From NCBI RefSeq assembly GCF_001476285.1, contig NZ_LDRU01000006.1, forward strand, positions 1-50,419: a DNA stretch of 50,419 nucleotides, in the 5' to 3' direction. The notes below the pieces were generated by a model. It searched no databases. It worked only from the letters and a program-made list of their open reading frames with translations, and was not told where the DNA came from. The position numbers and the translations under genes were made by a program. Shown piece by piece: positions 14,746 through 23,734 of this stretch (position 1 is the first letter of the stretch; the number at the start of each line of letters is the position of its first letter). This stretch comes from Microbacterium testaceum. GTDB taxonomy: Bacteria > Actinomycetota > Actinomycetes > Actinomycetales > Microbacteriaceae.

Positions 14746-17328
14746 ATGGCTGAACTGCTGCATCGTCTCGGGACCTTCGCGGCCCGCCGCGCATGGACGA
14801 TGATCGCCGCGTGGGCCGTCATCCTCGGTCTGGTGGTCGGCGGCTTCCTCATCGGCTTCAGGGGCCTCAGCTCGAGCTTCGACATTCCCGGGACGGCATC
14901 CGGAGACGTCGTCGCCCACCTCCAGGACGAGCTGCCGGACTTCAGCGGGGCCTCCGGCACGGTCGTGTTCCGCACCGACGACGGAGCGGCTCTCACCGAC
15001 GCGCAGAAGGGCGAGATCAGCGCGCTCGTGTCGTCGGCGGGTGACCTTCCCGACGTCGCGCGGGTGACCGACCCCTTCTCGACGCAGCAGCAGCTCGACG
15101 ATCAGCGGCAGCAGGTCGTCGACGGTCGCCAGCAGCTCGCCGACGCTCGCGCGCAGGCGGAATCGGGACAGCAGCAGCTCGACGCGGGGAAGGCGCAGCT
15201 CGACGCCGGACAGGAGCAGCTCGACGCCGGGCGCGCAGAGGTCGAGGCTGCGCCCCTGCCTGCCGTGCAGAAGCAGGCCCAGCTCGACGCTCTGAACGAG
15301 CAGCAGGCACAGCTGGACCAGCAGCGCGCTGCCCTCGAACAGCAGCAGACGCAGATGACCGACGGGCTCACGCAGATCGCGGCGCAGGAGACGCAGCTCG
15401 CCGATGGTGCCGAACTCCTGTCTTTCGCGGATGCCATCCGCCTCGTTTCCGACGACGGTTCGACCGCGATCGTCAATGTGTCGTTCGACAAGCCCCGGCT
15501 CGAGCTCCCGGAAGCATCGAAGGAAGCGGTCGTCGAGCACTTCTCGACGAGTGTCTCCGGGGTCGACGTCGCCTTCAACACCGAGATCTCGCAGGGCATC
15601 CCCGAGATCTTCGGTGTCGGCGAGGTCATCGGCATCGCGGTCGCCGGTGTCGTCCTGCTCGTCGTCCTCGGTTCCCTCCTCGCCGCCTCGTTCCCGATCG
15701 TGACGGCGATCGTGGGGGTCGCGATCGGAGCCATGGCCACCCTGTCGTTCTCGGGTGTCGTGCAGATGGCATCCGTCACGCCTTTCCTCGGCGTGATGCT
15801 GGGGCTCGCCGTCGGCATCGACTACGCGCTCTTCATCCTCTACCGCCACCGTCGTCAGCTCCTCCAGGGTGCTGACGTCATCGAGTCGATCGGACTGGCC
15901 AACGGTACGGCGGGCAATGCCGTCGTGTTCGCCGGATCGACGGTCATCGTCGCCCTCCTGGCTCTCAACATCACCGGCATCCCCTTCCTCGGACTGATGG
16001 GTACCGCCGGTGCCGTCAGCGTGCTCGTGGCCGTCCTGATCGCGGTCTCGCTGACCCCGGCGCTGCTCGGGCTCGCCGGCACGCGGATTCTCAGCAGAAG
16101 GGCGCGCGCGAAAGCAGTCGCCGCGCGGGAGAACGGTCAGCCCCGTCGAGTGGCGCCTCTCGATGTCGAGGGGCGCGCCGCCCGCGTCGACACCGCGCCC
16201 GTGGCGACGGCCCGCCGCGAGGTGCGGCCGATGTCGACCGTGCGCGCCGTGGTGACCATGGTGGTCGCGATCGCCGCGCTCCTCGTCATCGGCCTTCCCG
16301 CGCTGTCGATGCGTCTCGGTCTCCCCGACGGCGGGTCCGAGGCGGAGGACTCCTCCGGCTACAAGGCGTTCACCTGGACCGAGCAGGCCTTCGGCGCGGG
16401 ATCGAACGCGCCCCTTCTCATCACGGCCGCCCTCCCGGACGGCACCGCCGAAGCCGACGTGCAAAGCCTGCAGCTCCAGGTCGCCCGGGAGCTGTTCGCG
16501 CAGGACGACGTCGCCGCGGTCGCGCCGGTCGCCGTCTCGGACGATCGCAGGCTCGCGGCGTTCCAGGTCATCCCGACGGAGGGGCCGAACGCGGTCTCGA
16601 CCGAGCAGCTCGTCCGCGACCTGCGCGCGCTGCCGCCGGTGAACGGCGACATCGAGCTCGGCGTCGCGGGCGCCGCCGCCATCAACATCGACATCTCCGA
16701 AGGCCTGGCCGACGTCCTGCCGGTCTACTTGATCGTCGTCGTGGGCCTGTCGTTCCTCATCATGGTCATGGTGTTCCGCTCGTTGCTCGTGCCTCTCATC
16801 GCCACCGGCGGCTTCGTGCTCTCGCTGTTCGCGACCTTCGGCGCCGTCACCGCGGTGTTCCAGTGGGGATGGCTGGGCGACCTCTTCGGGGTGCACAATC
16901 CCGGCCCGATCCTGAGCTTCCTGCCCGTGATCCTCGTCGGCATCCTGTTCGGTCTCGCGATGGACTACCAGCTGTTCCTCACGACCGGCATGCGCGAGGC
17001 ATGGGCACACGGAGCCAAGCCGCGCCTCGCGGTGGCGCAGGGTTTCCGCGCGGGCCGCACGGTCGTGACCGCGGCGGCGATCATCATGATCGCCGTGTTC
17101 TCGGGGTTCATCACCTCCGAGGCGGTCATCATCAAATCGTTCGGTCTCGGCCTCGCGCTCGGGGTCCTGCTCGACGCCTTCCTGGTGCGCATGCTGCTCG
17201 TCCCGGCGATCATGCACGTGCTCGGTGGAGCCGCGTGGTGGTTGCCGCGGCGGCTCGACCGTGTGATCCCCAACGTCGACGTGGAGGGGTCCGCGCTTGA
17301 GCGTCGTCACCCCGCCCATCACGGCTGA
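14746..17328 (+). CDS. MMPL family RND transporter with coiled-coil periplasmic insert
   Basis: An 860-residue MMPL exporter with the usual plan: TM1 at about 18-38, a large external loop, five helices around 300-450 (with VGIDYALFILYRHR, containing the family Asp-Tyr pair), a cytoplasmic linker, then the second half with helix 7, an external loop and five final helices (LAMDYQLFLTTGMREA is the repeat of the Asp-Tyr motif). The first external loop contains a Gln/Asp/Ala-rich coiled coil (about 112-220) with QLDAG repeated three times. MMPL proteins export lipids or drugs. The start at 14746 follows GAGAGGA. TetR-controlled, so probably an inducible efflux pump. Confidence 0.87.
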   Translation: MAELLHRLGTFAARRAWTMIAAWAVILGLVVGGFLIGFRGLSSSFDIPGTASGDVVAHLQDELPDFSGASGTVVFRTDDGAALTDAQKGEISALVSSAGDLPDVARVTDPFSTQQQLDDQRQQVVDGRQQLADARAQAESGQQQLDAGKAQLDAGQEQLDAGRAEVEAAPLPAVQKQAQLDALNEQQAQLDQQRAALEQQQTQMTDGLTQIAAQETQLADGAELLSFADAIRLVSDDGSTAIVNVSFDKPRLELPEASKEAVVEHFSTSVSGVDVAFNTEISQGIPEIFGVGEVIGIAVAGVVLLVVLGSLLAASFPIVTAIVGVAIGAMATLSFSGVVQMASVTPFLGVMLGLAVGIDYALFILYRHRRQLLQGADVIESIGLANGTAGNAVVFAGSTVIVALLALNITGIPFLGLMGTAGAVSVLVAVLIAVSLTPALLGLAGTRILSRRARAKAVAARENGQPRRVAPLDVEGRAARVDTAPVATARREVRPMSTVRAVVTMVVAIAALLVIGLPALSMRLGLPDGGSEAEDSSGYKAFTWTEQAFGAGSNAPLLITAALPDGTAEADVQSLQLQVARELFAQDDVAAVAPVAVSDDRRLAAFQVIPTEGPNAVSTEQLVRDLRALPPVNGDIELGVAGAAAINIDISEGLADVLPVYLIVVVGLSFLIMVMVFRSLLVPLIATGGFVLSLFATFGAVTAVFQWGWLGDLFGVHNPGPILSFLPVILVGILFGLAMDYQLFLTTGMREAWAHGAKPRLAVAQGFRAGRTVVTAAAIIMIAVFSGFITSEAVIIKSFGLGLALGVLLDAFLVRMLLVPAIMHVLGGAAWWLPRRLDRVIPNVDVEGSALERRHPAHHG

Positions 17329-17417
17329 GCAGTCCGTCGTCATCGGCGCAAGCCCCCGACGACCGGGGACGACGGGCGTCAGGATGCCGGTGACCACCGA
17401 TTCCGAGGAGGACGACG

Positions 17418-17606
17418 ATGACCGATCGCGAAGAGACGCAGGACGCCCCCGTCATGGACGGCGCTACGGACGCGGCGCCCGAGGAGAAGAAGGCCGGCGC
17501 ACAAGAGCAGCGTTCCGCGGATGCCGCCGTGGAGGACGACGATCTCCCGAGTGAGGACCTGCAGGACGACCTGCGGAGCATTCGCGCTTACGGCGAAGAC
17601 CGCTGA
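17418..17606 (+). CDS. Small acidic protein of unknown function
   Basis: A 62-residue, very acidic protein (about 20 Asp/Glu) without membrane segment, cysteine or recognised domain; probably disordered. A good GGAGG 7 nt before the ATG supports expression. The last 20 residues (DLPSEDLQDDLRSIRAYGED) are the most structured-looking part. It lies 89 nt behind the MMPL gene and might be co-transcribed with it. Confidence 0.6.
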   Translation: MTDREETQDAPVMDGATDAAPEEKKAGAQEQRSADAAVEDDDLPSEDLQDDLRSIRAYGEDR

Positions 17607-17769
17607 CGACCCGCGTGAAGAGCGGCGGCCCTCGTCCGGAGCCAGGTGGGGGAGAGGCTCGACGGACGAGGGTCGTCGCACGCGCCGGTGAAGGGGCGTC
17701 ATCCGCGCCGGCGATGCCGGGGCTGGGTGAGAAGAACGGTACGCCGATCCGGAGCGTTTGGGACCGGAT

Positions 17770-19212
17770 TCAGCGAACTCGAAGGCGGCGCCGCAGCACC
17801 TCACGGAATCGCCACGTGCGGCGGCGGAGCGCATGCCGACGAGCCGCCCGTCGCAGGGTGCGCGCCCACCTGTCGAGGATCGCCCTCTCGTCGTAGAGGC
17901 GCGCGCGGGCGATCGCTTCTCGACGCATCCGGCTCAGCGTCGCGTCGTCGAGGTCCGCCGCATGTCGCACGGCGTCGGCCAGTGCGGCCACGTCCCCAGC
18001 CGGCACGAGCCAGCCGGTGCGTCCGTCGTCGATCAGCTCGCGGGGGCCGTAGGGCACGTCGTACGCGATGGGCAGACAGCCGGATGCCATCGCCTCGGCC
18101 ACCACCATCGAGAACGCCTCCGACCTGCTCGTCATCAGCAGCACCGAGGCAGTGGCCAGGGCGGAGACGGCCGCGGGCTGAAAGCCTCGGAAGTGGATGG
18201 CGGAGTCCGCGGCGGCGCGCGCCTCGAGGAGCGCGCGGCTCGGACCGTCACCGTAGACGTCGAGCGTGAGACCCGGGTGGTCGCGCCGCGCCACACCCAC
18301 CGCGTCGACCGCGTCTTCGACCCGCTTGATGGGTGCCAGGCGCGACACGACCACGGCTCCGCGGCGCGGAGAGGCGACGTCGACGTCCGGCGGGATCGTG
18401 ACGGGATGCGCCACCGCGGACAGGAGGGGGAGGGGTCCCGCATGCCGCCGCGCATCCCGCGCCTGTCGCTCGGTGCAGAACACCACCGCGTCGAACGCAC
18501 CGAGCCGGCCGAACACCTCGGCGCGGGACGCGCGGATGGCCGTCCCGTCGTCCGTCAGGTGAGAGCCGTGCACGATGTGCAGCACGACGACGTGCGGGCG
18601 CCGGTAGTCCGCGGCGAAGCGCGCCATCGCCTTGCTGTCGACGAGGAGGAAAGAGCGCTCGCCGGCGGTCAGGTGGTCCAACCATGAACGGTAGACCTCG
18701 CGAACCCCGTTCCACGCGGCTCGCGGCGTGCCGTCCGGGTCGCAGGCGATCACGACGCGTCGCCTCCGGCCCGAAGCGCGGGGGACGTCTCGCCGGTCGC
18801 TCACGGCCAGCGTGCCGTCGGCGCGCAGGTGGTCGATCTGCTGCACGGTTCCGTTCGCGTCGACTCGGATGCGACGCCGGGTGAGTCCGCCCGTCGGCTC
18901 CTCGACGGCCGACTCCGGCAGGGGATCGAAACCGTCCGCCGCACGAACGCGGCGGCCGGGGAGATCGTTCTCGCGCAACCAGTCCCAAAGATTCGTAACA
19001 CGAACGCGTCCGGACAGCGCACCGCGACGGGTCAGCTCTGCCGCGACCTCGGCGGCATCCTCGCGATCATCGCAGGTGAGGACGTGGACGGGGACATCGC
19101 CTCGTCGGTCGAACAGGCGCGACCGCTGCAGGAGGGCGGCCGTCAGCCCTCCGAAGTCGCGGGGGATCCCCCATGTGAGCACGAACTGCCGTCCGGTGGG
19201 GAGTGCGGTCAT
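17770..19212 (-). CDS. GT4 glycosyltransferase, TagE-like
   Basis: A 480-residue retaining glycosyltransferase. The N-terminal half begins TWGIPRDFGGLTAALLQRS, the acceptor-side loop seen in poly(glycerol-phosphate) glucosyltransferases (TagE/GtfA type), and HIVHGSHL follows at about 212. The C-terminal Rossmann half has VSRLAPIKR (R291, K296), the sugar-nucleotide phosphate contact, and the E-x7-E motif E365...E373 in SRSEAFSMVVAEAM. It probably adds sugars to a teichoic-acid-like or other cell-wall polymer, acting at the cytoplasmic face. The C-terminus is Arg-rich, which could bind membrane phospholipid. The ribosome site before ATG 19212 is poor. Confidence 0.83.
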   Translation of the reverse strand: MTALPTGRQFVLTWGIPRDFGGLTAALLQRSRLFDRRGDVPVHVLTCDDREDAAEVAAELTRRGALSGRVRVTNLWDWLRENDLPGRRVRAADGFDPLPESAVEEPTGGLTRRRIRVDANGTVQQIDHLRADGTLAVSDRRDVPRASGRRRRVVIACDPDGTPRAAWNGVREVYRSWLDHLTAGERSFLLVDSKAMARFAADYRRPHVVVLHIVHGSHLTDDGTAIRASRAEVFGRLGAFDAVVFCTERQARDARRHAGPLPLLSAVAHPVTIPPDVDVASPRRGAVVVSRLAPIKRVEDAVDAVGVARRDHPGLTLDVYGDGPSRALLEARAAADSAIHFRGFQPAAVSALATASVLLMTSRSEAFSMVVAEAMASGCLPIAYDVPYGPRELIDDGRTGWLVPAGDVAALADAVRHAADLDDATLSRMRREAIARARLYDERAILDRWARTLRRAARRHALRRRTWRFREVLRRRLRVR

Positions 19213-19353
19213 GCGTCGTCGGCCTGGATGTCGGGGGTCTCCATGCCCGCGACTCTACGTGCTGACCTCGCGGCTCCGCGCGCCGCCGAGGCTCGTCCGC
19301 GGCCGATTCGCAACCCGCCGTCCGGGGCAGCGCCGGTGACGCAGGATGGGCGC

Positions 19354-20019
19354 ATGTCGATGCTGCGCAACGGTCTGTGGTGGGTGCGGGACTACGTCTA
19401 CGCCATCTCCGCGCAGGCGCGCGCCGTGCGGAGGAGGGGTCTCCCGGAAACGCTCACCGAGGGCGAGGGCGTGCCGATCCTCCTCCTCCCGGGCATCTAC
19501 GAGACATGGAGGTTCCTGGAGCCCCTCGCTCGCGCCCTCCACGACCGCGGCCACCCTGTCCACGTCGTCACCGAACTCGGCGGCAATCGTCGACCTGTCG
19601 CAGAGGCGGCCGAGCGCGTCGCCCGTCTCCTGATCGCCCGCGATCTCCGGGACGTGGTCATCGTCGCCCACAGCAAAGGCGGTCTCATCGGCAAGCACGT
19701 CATGGCGTTCGACCCCGCGGGAGAGCGCATCCGCGCGATGGTGGCCGTGGCGACCCCCTTCGGCGGCTCGCGCTACAGCCGACTGATGCCGACGCCGTCG
19801 CTGCGCGCCTTCCGATCCGGCGACGCGACCATGCGCGCGCTCGCCGCATCGGCGGACACGAACACCCGCATCACCTCGATCTACGGCACTTTCGATCCGC
19901 ACATCCCCGAGGGGAGCGAACTGGCCGGGGCGAAGAACGTGCGTCTTTCCACGGGAGGTCACTTCCGCGTTCTCGCGGACCCCCGAGTGGTCGCCGAGGT
20001 CATCCGCGTCGCCGAGTGA
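19354..20019 (+). CDS. Alpha/beta-hydrolase, lipase-like
   Basis: A 221-residue alpha/beta hydrolase. PILLLPGIYETW supplies the oxyanion-hole strand, VVIVAHSKGG is the nucleophile elbow with Ser107 (GxSxG degenerated to HxSxG, as in many triacylglycerol-lipase-like proteins), FDPHIP carries a probable acid residue and GGHFRVL the catalytic His. No signal peptide, so probably cytoplasmic. It resembles the permease/lipase-like esterases of actinobacteria; substrate unknown. It converges on the DUF2207 gene with only 2 nt between stops. Confidence 0.78.
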   Translation: MSMLRNGLWWVRDYVYAISAQARAVRRRGLPETLTEGEGVPILLLPGIYETWRFLEPLARALHDRGHPVHVVTELGGNRRPVAEAAERVARLLIARDLRDVVIVAHSKGGLIGKHVMAFDPAGERIRAMVAVATPFGGSRYSRLMPTPSLRAFRSGDATMRALAASADTNTRITSIYGTFDPHIPEGSELAGAKNVRLSTGGHFRVLADPRVVAEVIRVAE

Positions 20020-20021
20020 GC

Positions 20022-21869
20022 TCACCGGCCCCCGACACTGCCTCCACTCATCCCGCCCCCGGAGAAGCCGCCCCCGAAAGATCCGCCCGAGAAGCTCCCG
20101 GAGCTGCCGCTCGAGGCGGCGGGAGCGCTCGCCGACTGCAGGGAGCTGAACGTCGAAGCGAAGGCCGCGGTCGAGAAGCCGTGCGACCCGCCGTACCAGC
20201 GCAGATCGTCGCCGGTCTCGCGCACGTGCGTGTCCAGCGCCTCCGCCCACTCCTTCTCCACGCCCCAGACCACGGCCCACGGCAGGAGACGCTCGTAGAG
20301 GTGCAGCACCTGGGTCGGATCGCCCGCGTCGACCGGTCGACGTTCCGCGCCCTCCGGGCTCTGCAGGACGCGCAGGCGGTCGGCTTCGGCGAGGGCCAGA
20401 TAGTCGCGCAATCCCCGGAGGTGATCACGGGCCGGGGCTCCGGCATCCGTCACCCGATCCCGGTAGCGGAGGAACACGAAGGTCAGGATGCCGGCCACCA
20501 CCGTCGCCGGGACGGCGGCGACCTGCCACCAGGCCGTAGAGGTGCCCGCGGCGGCGACGATGAGAGTCGCGATCGCGACGATGAAGGCCCCGATCGAGAG
20601 GCCCACGGCCAGCGCCGAGCGGCCGTGCCGGGGTGGTTCCGTCCACCCTCGCCGCCGCAGTTCGGCGGCTGCGGCCTTCGGGAGCGCCTGAAGGGCGATC
20701 GCAACGTCCTGGCTCTGAGGGCCGAGTGTCACGCGCGCTCCCGGCTGCGCGTCGGCGCCGAAGACCGCGTTCAGGATGCCACGCCGAAGCGGGGTGGGAT
20801 CCTCCGCGTCGACGAGTTCGAGGATCAGCTTCTTCGAGTCGACGGGGTCGTCGATGATGCGGAGATGGCCGGCGATCGCGGTGTCGAGGATCGCAGCGGG
20901 CACCCCGGCCCGTCCCCGCTGGACGAGTTCGGCGCCCTCGAGGACGTCGACATCGTCCGGAGGGCCGTACTCGGGGACGATCACCCCTCGTCCAGCCGCA
21001 TCCCGTCCCCGCCGTCGCGCCACGAGAGCCGCAGCGACGCCCGCGGCACCCAGACCGACGGCACCGAGCGAGACGCCGCCGAGGAGCGGAGCGTTGTCGA
21101 CCGAGAACTGCTCGAGCGGAGTGCGGTACACCTCGCCGGGGACGAACGTGCCCCGGACGAACCCGACGGCGATGGTCATGTTCTCGCCGGGTCCGAGAGC
21201 GGTCGCGCGAGCGGACCAGGTCAGGGGTGCGCCGGCCCCTCCCGAGGCGGCGATGTCGCAGCGCGTCGTGGAGCCCCGCGGGCCCTCGTAGCAGGACGCG
21301 GCGCCGTCGAGGGCGGCATCCGCCAGTTCGGCGTCCACCGTCAGCCGTGCGGTGACCTCGCCGAACGGCTGGGCGGCGTCCGTGCCGTTGATCCCGCGGT
21401 AGAACTCGTCGGCGTCGGTGTCGGCGAACGCGCGGATGGTGTCTCGCTGCGTGTACGAGATGACGTAGGACTGCACTCCCCTCACGTAGGTGTCGTCCCC
21501 GGTGAGGACTCGCACCTCCCGTCGGCTCTGCTCGACCTCGTACGGGACCGCCGATCCGCTGCCGTCGGTCACGGAGACGACCTCGGTGTGCAGAGGGACC
21601 CCGTCGTAGTCGTCGGGGATGACGCGGATGATCCCCTTGTTCTGGTCCTCGTCGGGGAAGCGCGCGACGATCGTCTCCGTCACCTCCAGCGCCGCGTGTC
21701 CGTCCGGACTACGGCTGAGGACCATGTCGGCGTCGAACGAGTCGAAGGTGAAGTCGTCGACATCGGCGCGAGCGAGCGGCGCACCCGCGAACGTCAGGGC
21801 GAGGAGCGCGAGGACGAACAGCGCCGAGAGCGCGGCGTGGCGGAGTCGGGGGCTCGGAGCGGCATCCAT
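20022..21869 (-). CDS. DUF2207 membrane protein
   Basis: A 615-residue protein with a signal peptide (hydrophobic 12-33, ending ALARA), an extracellular beta-rich domain containing the DUF2207 signature GIIRVIPDDYDG, one membrane helix at about 245-265, a cytoplasmic segment with PEYGPPDDVDVLEGAEL, two further helices at about 405-450, and a C-terminal Gly/Ser run (SGGSFGGG type) that is usual in this family. Function is unknown in bacteria at large. The ATG at 21869 is followed by a typical Arg-containing signal. The transglutaminase gene lies upstream on the same strand 51 nt away, so the genes may form one operon with MarR. Confidence 0.85.
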   Translation of the reverse strand: MDAAPSPRLRHAALSALFVLALLALTFAGAPLARADVDDFTFDSFDADMVLSRSPDGHAALEVTETIVARFPDEDQNKGIIRVIPDDYDGVPLHTEVVSVTDGSGSAVPYEVEQSRREVRVLTGDDTYVRGVQSYVISYTQRDTIRAFADTDADEFYRGINGTDAAQPFGEVTARLTVDAELADAALDGAASCYEGPRGSTTRCDIAASGGAGAPLTWSARATALGPGENMTIAVGFVRGTFVPGEVYRTPLEQFSVDNAPLLGGVSLGAVGLGAAGVAAALVARRRGRDAAGRGVIVPEYGPPDDVDVLEGAELVQRGRAGVPAAILDTAIAGHLRIIDDPVDSKKLILELVDAEDPTPLRRGILNAVFGADAQPGARVTLGPQSQDVAIALQALPKAAAAELRRRGWTEPPRHGRSALAVGLSIGAFIVAIATLIVAAAGTSTAWWQVAAVPATVVAGILTFVFLRYRDRVTDAGAPARDHLRGLRDYLALAEADRLRVLQSPEGAERRPVDAGDPTQVLHLYERLLPWAVVWGVEKEWAEALDTHVRETGDDLRWYGGSHGFSTAAFASTFSSLQSASAPAASSGSSGSFSGGSFGGGFSGGGMSGGSVGGR

Positions 21870-21920
21870 TCTTCGACGGTAGCGAGGCCGAGCCGGCGGG
21901 AACTCCACCGCGAGGAGGAT

Positions 21921-22715
21921 TCAGGGCAGCAGCACGCTCTCGGCCGGATCGTCGGGTGACAGATCCCCGCCCGCCACGGCCAGGACCTCGACGTTCTCGA
22001 GCGTGGCCGCGCCCGAGAGGGTCGTGAGGAAAGCGGTGTCGGCGGCGTCGCGGCCGGTGGCGATTCGGACGTACTCGGGACGGGGCGCGAGGCGTGTGGC
22101 ATCCACGACCTCCCATCGGCCGTCGACGAAGGCCTCGACGACGGCGTGGAAGTCCATCGGGCTCAGGCCGGGAGCGTAGACCGACACGAGTCGCGCGGGA
22201 ACGCCGACCGCTCTCAGCAGTCCCGCCGTGAGGTGCGCGTAGTCCCGGCAGACGCCCTGCCGGAGAAGCAGCGTGTGAATCGCCGTATCGGTCGGGCCGC
22301 TCGAGCCGGGGACGTAGGACAGGTGCGCGGCGACCCAGTCGGGGATGTTCCGCACGCTCTCGGCGGGGGTGGCGCCCCCGAACCACGACAGGGCGGTGGC
22401 GGCGAGCTCGTCCGACGGGATGAACCGGCTCGGCCGGAGGTATCGGAGCGGGTCGACGACATCGGATGCCACGGGCTCGGTCGGCCGCTCGACCTCGGCG
22501 CGATACCGCACGACGACCTCTCCCTCGGGGAGCGTCGCTCGATGGAGGCGGGTTCCGTGCTCGTCCGCGATCTCTTCCGCGGCGAGTGGACGGCCGTCCA
22601 CGGTGAACGTGAGTTCTTCGCTCCGCGCCCAGCCTCGCGCGACCGCGAGCGAGAAGACCGCGTCCGTGGCGTGGTCGACGCGCAGGTCGAGGTGGGACTC
22701 GACGTGAGTCGTCAT
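21921..22715 (-). CDS. Transglutaminase-like protein
   Basis: A 264-residue protein with an N-terminal beta domain and a transglutaminase-like core bearing an intact Cys-His-Asp triad: Cys156 in RQGVCRDYAHL, His190 in MDFHAVVEAF and Asp205 in VVDATRLAP. Bacterial proteins of this shape act as cysteine proteases or amide-modifying enzymes; no signal peptide is seen. It overlaps the upstream MarR gene by 4 nt (ATGA), so translation is coupled to that regulator. The pairing with a MarR/DUF7882 module is the only clue to its biological role. Confidence 0.88.
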   Translation of the reverse strand: MTTHVESHLDLRVDHATDAVFSLAVARGWARSEELTFTVDGRPLAAEEIADEHGTRLHRATLPEGEVVVRYRAEVERPTEPVASDVVDPLRYLRPSRFIPSDELAATALSWFGGATPAESVRNIPDWVAAHLSYVPGSSGPTDTAIHTLLLRQGVCRDYAHLTAGLLRAVGVPARLVSVYAPGLSPMDFHAVVEAFVDGRWEVVDATRLAPRPEYVRIATGRDAADTAFLTTLSGAATLENVEVLAVAGGDLSPDDPAESVLLP

Positions 22716-23257
22716 GCCGCCACGTCCGGGGTTCCCGACGTGTGAGCCATCGGAGCCGTTGCCGTTCCGACGCCGTCGACGGCGCCACGCATGCGCTCGA
22801 GGAACTGGATGACCGCCGCAGCCTCGGTCTCGCTCATGCCATGGGTCGCGAGCATCATCTGCGCGTGCATGTTTCCCAGCACGTGACGCATGTCGCTCTC
22901 GGTGTGCGCTGTCACGGCGATGAGGACTTTCCGTCGGTCGCTCGGGTGCGGCTTTCGTTCGAGATGACCGGAGTTCTCGAGACGATCCAGGAGAGCGGTC
23001 ATCGACGCCGTCGAGATCCCGAGATAGCGAGCGAGATCGATCGGCGTGACGTCGTGGTGCTGGCGGCCCCGTCGGGTGAGGAAGCGGAGGACGAGCATCT
23101 CGTTCTCACCCATCGACATCGACGCCTGGGTTCGCCTCCGCATGGACATCTCTGCGGCGCGATAGGCGCGCAGGGCCTCCATCACACGCGCTCCGCGCTC
23201 GTCATCGGTGCTGTCGCTGTACCAGTAGGAAGGGGGACTCGCATCGATGCCGGTCAT
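22712..23257 (-). CDS. MarR family regulator next to DUF7882 gene (copy 2)
   Basis: A 181-residue MarR-type regulator. The winged helix reads TPIDLARYLGISTASMTALLDRLENSGHLERKPHPSDRRKVLIAVT, with the family DRR in the wing. An N-terminal extension of about 40 residues with RRRTQASMSMGENEML precedes it. ATG 23257 has GGAGG 7 nt upstream; the open frame continues to 23479 but that would run into the divergent gene. It shares the divergent layout and the same spacer motif with the MarR/DUF7882 pair at 2.5 kb, and heads an operon with the transglutaminase. Confidence 0.87.
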   Translation of the reverse strand: MTGIDASPPSYWYSDSTDDERGARVMEALRAYRAAEMSMRRRTQASMSMGENEMLVLRFLTRRGRQHHDVTPIDLARYLGISTASMTALLDRLENSGHLERKPHPSDRRKVLIAVTAHTESDMRHVLGNMHAQMMLATHGMSETEAAAVIQFLERMRGAVDGVGTATAPMAHTSGTPDVAA

Positions 23258-23285
23258 TGACGTCCTCCGAAAATCTGCCTGATAT

Positions 23286-23326
23286 CTCGCTTGCCTATTC
23301 GCTAGTCTACCTAGTAAGTTCCTAAC
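23286..23326. promoter_or_regulatory. Divergent promoter with candidate MarR operators, second locus
   Basis: On the minus strand ATAGGCAAGCGAG (23298-23286) and GTTAGGAACTTACTAG (23326-23311) repeat the motif found twice between the other MarR/DUF7882 pair. On the plus strand TTGCCT (23291-23296) could be a -35 and TAGTAA (23312-23317) a -10 for the DUF7882 gene, so a repressor bound here would cover both elements. Confidence 0.55.
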
Positions 23327-23350
23327 CAAGCAACGAGGAGAGGAAACATC

Positions 23351-23722
23351 ATGGCGAAGCTGTTCTACGGAACCACCCCCGAGCCGATCCTGGTCGACGA
23401 CCGGATGCTCGCCCACGTCAAGGTCGTCGCCGCGACCAAGCTTCGCCGCGGCGAGAGCTTCACCCTCTCCTGGACGCACCGCGCCGACGAGCCCGCCGGG
23501 CGATCCACCATCTGGCTCCAGCCCGCGATTCCGCTGCGTTTCGTCTTCGACTCCGAGCAGCCGGAGTCCCTCGACCAGGAGTTGCTCAAGCGCCTCGCGA
23601 ACGACGCGAACTCCTCTCGTGGCCTCAGCCTCGATGTCACGGTCGACGCCAAGCCGGCCACCACTCCCGCGAAAGCTCCGGCTCGTTCGTCGGCTCAGCG
23701 GTCCCTGGTTCGCGCCGCCTGA
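23351..23722 (+). CDS. DUF7882 family small protein, copy 3
   Basis: A 123-residue paralogue of the 2718 and 1747 proteins. MAKLFYG, DDRMLAHVKVV, TKLRRGESFTLSW and STIWLQPAIPLRFVF align with copy 2 without gaps, and NDANSSRGLSLDV replaces the NSANSSGGLTVDI block. It differs by an added C-terminal tail of about 25 residues rich in Ala, Pro, Lys and Arg, which could bind nucleic acid or membrane. Strong GAGGAGAGGAA ribosome site. Divergent from its MarR gene. Function unknown. Confidence 0.87.
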   Translation: MAKLFYGTTPEPILVDDRMLAHVKVVAATKLRRGESFTLSWTHRADEPAGRSTIWLQPAIPLRFVFDSEQPESLDQELLKRLANDANSSRGLSLDVTVDAKPATTPAKAPARSSAQRSLVRAA

Positions 23723-23734
23723 GGCCCTCTGGCC

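Noticed and set aside
14044..17397. An open frame of 1117 codons on the minus strand opposite the MMPL gene
   Set aside because: It is a compositional mirror of the high-GC coding strand; its product is a low-complexity Arg/Asp/Glu/His sequence without any domain, whereas the plus strand encodes a textbook MMPL protein and the TetR gene lies within the same span.
19377..21959. Open frame of 860 codons on the plus strand opposite DUF2207
   Set aside because: Same reason: Arg/Gly/Asp-rich shadow of the DUF2207 and lipase genes.
23257..23479. Longer MarR 2 reading frame starting at 23479
   Set aside because: It would overlap the promoter and first 129 nt of the divergent gene; the GGAGG-backed ATG at 23257 is sound.
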